DNA of 10,744 bases from an uncultured Lachnospiraceae bacterium (lineage in GTDB: Bacteria; Bacillota; Clostridia; Lachnospirales; Lachnospiraceae), in the NCBI GenBank assembly GCA_900553305.1, contig USDI01000062.1, forward strand, positions 1-10,744, given 5' to 3'. The translations under genes and the position numbers were made by a program. Each line of letters starts with the position of its first letter. The first letter of the stretch is position 1. The notes under the pieces were generated by a model. It saw only the letters and a list, made by a program, of their open reading frames with translations, was not told the DNA's origin and did no database searches. Below are positions 5,785 to 10,744 of this stretch, piece by piece.

Positions 5785-7101
5785 ATGAGCAGACAGGAAA
5801 CTTATGATGATGAAATAGACAGAAGAGAGTATCGGAGGGCAAGACGTAAGAGAAACCAGCTTATTGCGATTATCGTAGTGATTGTAGCAGGACTTGCACT
5901 GGTTGCCGGAGGGATCTTTGGTGTAACACGGTTAATGAAGCATCTGAATGATAAAAAGCATACGGAAGAACTTCAGGCACAGCTTGAGGAGCTGGCAGAA
6001 TCCGAACCTGCGGTTGTAGAGGCGCCGGCAGAAGAACCGCAGGAACTGACATCGGATGACTATCTGAATCAGATCGCAGATACCTGTATTGCGGAAATGT
6101 CTCTTGAGAACAAGGTGGCAGGTCTGTTTATGATTACACCGGAATCGCTGACGGGTGTGGATATGGTAATTCAGGCTGGAGATACCACAAAGCAGAAATT
6201 GAGTGAATACCCGGTAGGCGGTCTTATTTATTTCAGCAAAAATATCAAATCAGCGGATCAGCTTAAGGAGATGCTTGATACAACCAGAAATACGATGATT
6301 TATCCCGTTTTTCTTGCTGTGGATGAAGAAGGGGGAAGTGTATCGCGTGTTGCAGGAGCAGGACTTGCAGAAAATGTGGGGGATATGTCAGAGATTGGAA
6401 GTACCTGTGATCCGGAAAAGGCAAAGGAAGTCGGAACTACAATCGGAACCTATTTGTCTCAGTCAGGCTTTAACGTTGATTTTGCTCCGGTAGCAGATGT
6501 TGTTTCCGCAGAGAATGCAGTGATCGGAAACAGGTCCTTTGGATCTGACCCGAATGTCGTAGGTACGATGGTGGCAGCAGAAGTACAGGGCCTGCAGGAA
6601 AGTGGTGTCAGTGCATGCTTAAAGCATTTCCCGGGAATCGGAGATACCACGACAGATACGCATGATGAAAAAACGGTATCAGAGAAAACACTGGAGGATA
6701 TGCAGCAGAACGATCTCCCGGCATTCCAGGCGGGCATTGATGCAGGCGCAGACTTTGTAATGGTCAGCCATATGTCTCTTCCTAATGTGGTGGGAGATGA
6801 TACCCCGTGTTCTTTATCAGGAACAGTGATTAATGACCTTTTGAGAAACCAGCTTGGCTATGATGGAATTGTGATTACGGATGCCCTTGATATGAGTGCC
6901 ATTACGGACTCCTATTCATCGGCAGAGGCGGCAGTCAAGGCGATTGAAGCAGGAGCAGATATGCTGTTGATGCCGGAGAATTTTGAAGAGGCTTATCAGG
7001 GAGTTCTGGAAGCGGTTCAGAATGGAACGATTTCCGAAGAACGGATTAATGAGTCATTAAAAAGAATTTACCGGGTGAAATACAGGGACAGAATCGAATA
7101 A
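5785..7101 (+). CDS. nagZ: Membrane-anchored GH3 beta-N-acetylhexosaminidase (NagZ-like)
   Basis: This is a probable exo-acting glycoside hydrolase of family 3 that removes N-acetylglucosamine from muropeptides or other GlcNAc-containing glycans during cell-wall turnover. The 438 residues start with an acidic then arginine-rich cytoplasmic tail (1-24), one membrane helix (about 25-47), a charged, Glu/Pro-rich linker (about 50-92), and then a single GH3 catalytic barrel. Visible motifs are AVDEEGGSVSRV, KHFPGIGDTTTDTH (280-293) with the Asp291-His293 dyad of NagZ enzymes, and VITDALDM with the nucleophile Asp366. Many NagZ proteins have His where this one has Ile285 (KHFPGHGD). There is no second GH3 domain. 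AGGAGG lies 3 nt before the ATG within AGGAGGTACC. The uncleaved signal anchor places the enzyme outside the cell, unlike cytoplasmic Gram-negative NagZ. It follows the 660-nt leader and probably forms a single-gene unit. Confidence 0.9.
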   Translation: MSRQETYDDEIDRREYRRARRKRNQLIAIIVVIVAGLALVAGGIFGVTRLMKHLNDKKHTEELQAQLEELAESEPAVVEAPAEEPQELTSDDYLNQIADTCIAEMSLENKVAGLFMITPESLTGVDMVIQAGDTTKQKLSEYPVGGLIYFSKNIKSADQLKEMLDTTRNTMIYPVFLAVDEEGGSVSRVAGAGLAENVGDMSEIGSTCDPEKAKEVGTTIGTYLSQSGFNVDFAPVADVVSAENAVIGNRSFGSDPNVVGTMVAAEVQGLQESGVSACLKHFPGIGDTTTDTHDEKTVSEKTLEDMQQNDLPAFQAGIDAGADFVMVSHMSLPNVVGDDTPCSLSGTVINDLLRNQLGYDGIVITDALDMSAITDSYSSAEAAVKAIEAGADMLLMPENFEEAYQGVLEAVQNGTISEERINESLKRIYRVKYRDRIE

Positions 7102-7131
7102 ATCCGGCATGGAGTGAAACAGAAAAATATA

Positions 7132-7169
7132 AATCCGGTAAATGCTGTATTTACGGCATTTGCCGGATT
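7132..7169 (+). terminator. Hairpin after nagZ, possible terminator
   Basis: AATCCGGTAAATGC (7132-7145) pairs with GGCATTTGCCGGATT-side sequence up to 7169, giving about 18 bp with wobble pairs and a tiny loop. No T run follows directly on plus: the nearest TTTTTT is at about 7182. An A-rich stretch lies upstream, so termination may be weak or may work better from the minus side. Confidence 0.5.
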
Positions 7170-7215
7170 GAAATGATGGAATTTTTTAAAAATTGAAAAA
7201 ATTATAAAAATAAAG

Positions 7216-7244
7216 TTGACAAAGTAAAGGTCCTATAGTATTAT
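7216..7244 (+). promoter_or_regulatory. Promoter of the tRNA-Gly gene
   Basis: A perfect TTGACA (7216-7221) is followed after 17 nt by TATTAT (7239-7244). An overlapping TATACT (7242-7247) lies at spacing 20. The start would fall about 40 nt before the mature tRNA, which leaves a short 5' leader for RNase P. Confidence 0.78.
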
Positions 7245-7290
7245 ACTAATTGTCCGCAAGACGTAACAGCTTACAGACACAACAGAATAT

Positions 7291-7363
7291 GCGCGAGTGG
7301 CTCAGTTGGTGGAGCACGACCTTGCCAAGGTCGGGGTCGCGGGTTCGAGTCCCGTCTCGCGCT
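7291..7363 (+). tRNA. tRNA-Gly (anticodon GCC)
   Basis: The full cloverleaf can be drawn: acceptor GCGCGAG/CTCGCGC (7291-7297 with 7356-7362), D stem GCTC/GAGC, anticodon stem CGACC/GGTCG with loop TTGCCAA, T stem GCGGG/CCCGT with loop TTCGAGT, and discriminator T at 7363. The anticodon GCC is at 7324-7326 and reads GGC and GGU glycine codons. U73 suits glycine. No CCA is encoded, so a CCA-adding enzyme must complete the 3' end. The gene is 73 nt long, with its own promoter and a terminator 8 nt downstream, so it is a stand-alone unit. Confidence 0.97.
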
Positions 7364-7371
7364 CTCCAAGG

Positions 7372-7413
7372 AACAAGAAAAGGATATCCATTTGGATATC
7401 CTTTTCTTGTTTT
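7372..7413 (+). terminator. tRNA-Gly terminator
   Basis: Positions 7372-7390 and 7393-7411 are perfectly complementary over 19 bp with TT left at the centre (ATTT loop if the last pair stays open). A T-rich tail ends at 7413. The embedded GGATATCC is itself a palindrome. This is one of the strongest stems in the window. Confidence 0.9.
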
Positions 7414-7434
7414 CGAGCCCCGGCGGGGCTCGAA
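7412..7434 (+). repeat. GC-rich 10-bp hairpin behind the tRNA terminator
   Basis: TTCGAGCCCC (7412-7421) pairs with GGGGCTCGAA (7425-7434) around GGC. It lies directly against the terminator and shares its T tail. Downstream of it, 7435-7529 holds a GC-rich piece and no recognisable gene. GGTTCGAG at 7435-7442 repeats the tRNA T-arm sequence at 7342-7349. Confidence 0.6.
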
Positions 7435-7529
7435 GGTTCGAGGTCTCCGCTCCGCTTCGGTCGTTGCAGCATGGTGGATTTGAGTATATAGTGAAGGGGA
7501 GATATTTTACTGAAAAGAGGAAAAGCAAA

Positions 7530-8000
7530 ATGAAACTATTATTCAGACAGCGGATGTTTTCATGGTTTGACAGCTACGACATCTATGATGAAAATGAAAA
7601 TACCGTATATGTTGTGAAGGGACAGCTTTCGTGGGGACACTGTCTCAAGATTTTTGATGCCTACGACAGGGAGGTCGGTACGGTTAAGGAACGGGTGCTG
7701 ACTTTGCTTCCGAAATTTGAAGTATACGAGGGGGATTCCTACGTTGGCTGCATCAGCAAGGAGTTTTCCCTTTTGAAGCCCCGATACGACATTGACTTTA
7801 ACGGCTGGTATGTGGAAGGCAGTTTTCTGGAATGGGATTATACCATTACCGGTGCGGACGGAGAAAAGATTGCATCCATTTCCAAGGAGCTGTTTCACAT
7901 GACAGATACTTATGTACTGGATATTCCGAACCATGTAAATTCGCTACATGTGCTGATGTTCGTACTGGCAATGGATGCAGAAAAGTGTTCCAGAAACTAA
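7530..8000 (+). CDS. LURP-one-related / YxjI-like protein
   Basis: This small protein of 156 aa matches the LURP-one/Tubby-like C-terminal beta-barrel family (YxjI in Bacillus). Its N-terminus MKLLFRQRMFSWFDSYDIYD, followed by NTVYVVKG and GHCLKIFD-type strands, is characteristic. Later repeats of the same pattern (EVGTVKERVL, KIASISKELF, DTYVLDI) mark alternating beta strands closed by a C-terminal hydrophobic helix (about 135-149). It has no signal peptide, so it is probably cytoplasmic. The biochemical role of the bacterial family is not established; phospholipid or membrane association has been inferred from the fold. The ATG at 7530 has GAGG about 9 nt upstream. The frame is open further upstream to 7392, but that part crosses the tRNA terminator and is not coding. 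It runs towards the MATE gene with only 23 nt between the stops. Confidence 0.85.
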   Translation: MKLLFRQRMFSWFDSYDIYDENENTVYVVKGQLSWGHCLKIFDAYDREVGTVKERVLTLLPKFEVYEGDSYVGCISKEFSLLKPRYDIDFNGWYVEGSFLEWDYTITGADGEKIASISKELFHMTDTYVLDIPNHVNSLHVLMFVLAMDAEKCSRN

Positions 8001-8023
8001 ATAAAAGCGATGTACAGGTACAG

Positions 8024-9370
8024 TCAGCCTAAAATATGATGGTTCAGCCACTTACGGGAATGGAACCGGATAGAGAAGATCACGGCCCGGATGCTCCAGT
8101 CAGCGAACATGCCGATCCACACGGCGATTGGTCCAAAACCCCAGATACGGCATAAGTAAACGCATAAGGCCACACGGCAAAGCCACATGGTGCAGCAGGA
8201 GGTAATCATGGAGAATTTCACATCACCTGCCGCTCTCATGCCATAGGCAGGGATAAAGGAAAGAACCCAGGAAATCGGCTTTGCGATGGTGATAAAGACC
8301 ATCATCCGGAAACAAAGTCGGGCACTCTCGGCTTCCATGCCGCCAAGTATGGTGATCGGTCCGGTAAGTGCCAGGACAAGCAGACAGCTTACGATAATGA
8401 CTGCTTCCGCAAGCAGGGACAGCTTTTTAATATAATAAATGGCTTCATCCTTACGTCCGGCGCCAAGACACTGTCCGACAACAGTCATCAGCCCGATACC
8501 GATTCCCATAGCGGCGACACCGTTTAGGCTTTCGAGGATGTTCGTCATTGCCTGGGCTGCGATTGCAATGGTGCCAAGGGTGGAAACGGTAGACTGGATG
8601 GCTAATTTACCGAACTGGAACATACCGTTCTCAATGCCGGAGGGGATTCCGATACACAGGATCTTTTTGATTGTAGAAAAATCCGGGCGGATCGCAAGAT
8701 AATTGCGGATGGAAATCGGATTCTTTTCATTCCGCAGCTCCCAGATGACCACAACGGCACAGAAGATCCGGGATACCAGTGTAGAAATGGCAGCACCGGC
8801 AACTCCCATGTGTAAAACAAAGATCAGAATTGCATTTCCGCCGATGTTCAGAAAGTTGGAAATGACGGAGATGATCATGGGATGACGGCTGTCGTTATGG
8901 GCTCTCATAACGGAAGCTCCTGCATCATATAACCCGATGAACGGGAAGGAGAGCAGGGTGAACAGGAAATAAAGCTGTGAATTGGTCATGACATCTGCTT
9001 CGACCCTTCCGAAAATAAGACGCAGCAAAGAGGCCCGGCTGAATAGGCACAGCAGCGTCAGAGCGGTGGATAATACGGTCATAACGAGTAATACCTGTCT
9101 GGCAGCGTGGGTGGCGTGCTTTTCATCCTGATTGCCAAGATAATGGGAACAGAGGATGGCACCACCGGCAGCGAGTGCGGAGAGCGCCTGGATTACGAGG
9201 ACATTTATGGAATCGACAAGTGAAACGGCAGAAATGGCTGCGGATCCTACGTTGCTTACCATCATGGTGTCTACCGTGCCCATCAGGCAGGAAAGGAGCT
9301 GTTCCACGATGATGGGAACAAGGAGCTTGCGCAGATCGGTGTTGGTATATAAATGATTGGATTCCTTCAT
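8024..9370 (-). CDS. MATE-family efflux transporter
   Basis: This is an inner-membrane exporter of the multidrug and toxic compound extrusion family, using a Na+ or H+ gradient. The 448 residues form about 12 hydrophobic helices in two similar halves, the usual length and layout. Family sequence is seen at the start (LLVPIIVEQLLSCLMGTVDT followed by MMVSNVG), in the first half (ASVMRAHNDSRHPMIISV), and in the second half (GIGLMTVVGQCLGAGRKDEA), where the GQ-LGAG turn is typical. The ATG at 9370 is the only reasonable start. Its ribosome binding site is poor (GGAAAGAAGAG, purine-rich only). It appears to be transcribed alone and faces the LURP-one gene tail to tail. The substrate cannot be predicted. 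No neighbouring regulator is seen. Confidence 0.94.
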   Translation of the reverse strand: MKESNHLYTNTDLRKLLVPIIVEQLLSCLMGTVDTMMVSNVGSAAISAVSLVDSINVLVIQALSALAAGGAILCSHYLGNQDEKHATHAARQVLLVMTVLSTALTLLCLFSRASLLRLIFGRVEADVMTNSQLYFLFTLLSFPFIGLYDAGASVMRAHNDSRHPMIISVISNFLNIGGNAILIFVLHMGVAGAAISTLVSRIFCAVVVIWELRNEKNPISIRNYLAIRPDFSTIKKILCIGIPSGIENGMFQFGKLAIQSTVSTLGTIAIAAQAMTNILESLNGVAAMGIGIGLMTVVGQCLGAGRKDEAIYYIKKLSLLAEAVIIVSCLLVLALTGPITILGGMEAESARLCFRMMVFITIAKPISWVLSFIPAYGMRAAGDVKFSMITSCCTMWLCRVALCVYLCRIWGFGPIAVWIGMFADWSIRAVIFSIRFHSRKWLNHHILG

Positions 9371-9412
9371 CAGTTGTTCTCTTCTTTCCGGTGTTTCAGA
9401 TAATTCAGAGAT

Positions 9413-9441
9413 ATTATAGCACTGCTGCGGGAAAAGAAAAG
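9413..9441 (-). promoter_or_regulatory. Putative MATE gene promoter
   Basis: On the minus strand TATAAT lies at 9418-9413, 42 nt before the start codon. At a 17-nt spacing the -35 is CTTTTC, which is weak. The -10 box is perfect, so the call is plausible but unproven. Confidence 0.45.
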
Positions 9442-9510
9442 CTTTTTATAAGACCATAAAGAAAAAGAGTGATGCTGTGGTACATCGAATGGGGAATATA
9501 GGAGATTGAC

Positions 9511-10744
9511 ATGAAGTTAGTTGGTTTTTTTGATGTAAATCGTGGAAGTATGCTTACAGCGCATAAATTACAGACAGGTAATATGACCAGATTGGAACGT
9601 AAGAAAAAGAAAAATATTATCATTCTGGCAATTGTAATCATTTTTGTGGCATTGCTGCTTGAAGCAGCCATTTTAAAATATGTTCATGATAAAAGTATAT
9701 ACAGAACCTCCAAGGTACTTGTCGACCGTGTGATTACCGTACTCAATAAAAATGACGAGAACAAGAACGAGCTTATTAAAGCTTTGAAGGAGGAGTATAT
9801 TGTAAGAGCTAAATCAGTAGCATATATTATAGATGCAAAGCCGCAGGTGGAGTACGATGTTGAAGAGCTGCAAAAGATAGCAAATCTGATGTCGATTGAT
9901 GAAATTCATCTGTTTGATGAGAAAGGATGTATTTACAGTGGTACTTTGCCGAAGTATTTTGGATTCAGCTTTAATTCCGGAGAGCAGATGGGATATTTTA
10001 AGCCAATGCTGGAAGATAAGGAGCTTACCCTGTGCCAGGATGTTACCCCGAATACGGCAGAGCAAAAGAAGATGATGTATGCAATGACCTGGAATGAAGA
10101 TAAAACAAAAATGATCCAGGTTGGGATTGAGCCTACGCGACTTCTTAATGAAATGAGACAGAATCAGATTTCTAATGTAGTGGCAGATATACCGGTGTAT
10201 AATGGTATGGAGATATTGGTAGCAGATGTGGATCAGAGGATTATATCCGGAGCTACAGATAGCAGCAAAATAGGAAAAACACTTGATGAGACAGGAATAA
10301 CCTTTGGGGGTGCCGGTAAAGAGGAGGGGCTGGTCAGACAGGCCCGCGTAGGGGGAAAAAGCTGCAGATGCATGATGCGTCAGGATAGTACCTATGTTGT
10401 TGTGTTAACCGTAGAGAATGCTTTTTACCGGCAGGGAAGTATTATTGCGATACTTATTGTAGGTATATATCTGGTATTGGCTTCATGCTGTATGGCTTAT
10501 ATGCTTATAAAGGTCATGAGAGAAAAGTATGAAAAAGAAACATTATTATACATTTCCAATACCGATGAACTTACCGGATGCTTAAACCGGCATGCGTATG
10601 AAGCTAATATGGGCAGGCTTGACCTTGCAAAGGAATGGGTATATATTTCCATGGATCTTGACGGGTTAAAGCGTATCAATGATTCTAAGGGGCATGCTGC
10701 GGGAGATGAGCTTATACGTGCAGCTGCAGAATGTATGAAGGACA
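9511..10744 (+). CDS. Membrane-bound GGDEF (diguanylate cyclase) protein, 3' end cut by the window
   Basis: This is a probable c-di-GMP synthase with an extracellular sensor. The open frame runs 411 codons to the window edge without a stop. A 34-residue basic N-terminal tail precedes TM1 (about 35-55). An extracellular domain follows (about 57-308), of dCache/PDC-like layout with MSIDEIHLFDEKGCIYSGT as a likely sensor strand pair. TM2 (about 309-333) and a short linker lead to the GGDEF domain: TDELTGCLNR (351-360), then MDLDGLKRIND (381-391) with the metal-binding Asp382, then SKGHAAGDEL (392-401). The active-site GG(D/E)EF loop should follow about 35 residues further on and lies outside the window, so activity cannot be judged. 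AGGAG six bases before the ATG supports this start. An in-frame ATG at 9583 (residue 25) has a weaker site. No promoter is obvious; the gene is divergent from the MATE gene. Confidence 0.92.
   Translation, partial: MKLVGFFDVNRGSMLTAHKLQTGNMTRLERKKKKNIIILAIVIIFVALLLEAAILKYVHDKSIYRTSKVLVDRVITVLNKNDENKNELIKALKEEYIVRAKSVAYIIDAKPQVEYDVEELQKIANLMSIDEIHLFDEKGCIYSGTLPKYFGFSFNSGEQMGYFKPMLEDKELTLCQDVTPNTAEQKKMMYAMTWNEDKTKMIQVGIEPTRLLNEMRQNQISNVVADIPVYNGMEILVADVDQRIISGATDSSKIGKTLDETGITFGGAGKEEGLVRQARVGGKSCRCMMRQDSTYVVVLTVENAFYRQGSIIAILIVGIYLVLASCCMAYMLIKVMREKYEKETLLYISNTDELTGCLNRHAYEANMGRLDLAKEWVYISMDLDGLKRINDSKGHAAGDELIRAAAECMKD

Noticed and set aside
7271..7528. 85-aa minus-strand frame across the tRNA (contains ARRDSNPRPRPWQGRAPPTE)
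   Set aside because: It is the antisense translation of tRNA-Gly and its terminator, a well-known type of spurious protein.
1..10744. CRISPR array, transposase or phage genes
   Set aside because: No evenly spaced identical repeats and no recombinase, transposase or phage structural proteins are found in any frame.

Overview
The window reads as a piece of a low- to mid-GC Gram-positive Clostridia chromosome, most likely Lachnospiraceae. The reasons are strong AGGAGG-type ribosome binding sites, TTGACA/TATAAT-type promoters, a tRNA-Gly without an encoded CCA, and protein sequences (GlyA, a PhoR-like kinase, a LURP-one/YxjI-like protein, a GGDEF protein) of the kind seen in that family. The genus cannot be fixed from the sequence alone.

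Layout, left to right. (1) Positions 1-1628 hold a PhoR-like sensor histidine kinase on +. Its normal N-terminus is missing, and a GC-rich hairpin that looks like a minus-strand terminator sits at the very edge instead. (2) A bidirectional terminator near 1641-1690 separates it from a minus-strand pair, a DagK/YegS lipid kinase (2462-3436) followed by a PAP2-type membrane phosphatase (1749-2423), which looks like a two-gene lipid phosphorylation/dephosphorylation operon. (3) Divergent from that pair is glyA (3564-4802) with its own terminator. (4) Positions 4927-5784 are a long non-coding stretch: a tandem 20-nt repeat, a strong promoter at 5090-5117, and about 660 nt of leader. Its first part is purine-rich and its last 250 nt are densely folded, with two large hairpins, three small GAA-triloop hairpins and two duplicated blocks. 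(5) This leader runs into a membrane-anchored GH3 beta-N-acetylhexosaminidase (NagZ-like, 5785-7101). (6) Next come a tRNA-Gly(GCC) unit with promoter and a 19-bp terminator stem, a small LURP-one/YxjI-like protein (7530-8000), a convergent MATE exporter on minus (8024-9370), and the start of a membrane-bound GGDEF protein (9511 to the right edge, cut off).

Most genes are housekeeping or ordinary signalling and transport genes. NagZ suggests peptidoglycan (muropeptide) turnover outside the membrane, DagK/PAP2 suggests lipid-phosphate recycling, and GlyA and tRNA-Gly both concern glycine, although nothing shows that they are co-regulated. The part least explained by known families is the 5124-5784 leader. 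It contains two copies of a segment that compete for the same pairing partner and a hairpin followed by a U-rich tract, so it could be a regulatory leader, an independent structured RNA, or a dispersed repeat. I see no CRISPR array, no transposase and no complete mobile element.
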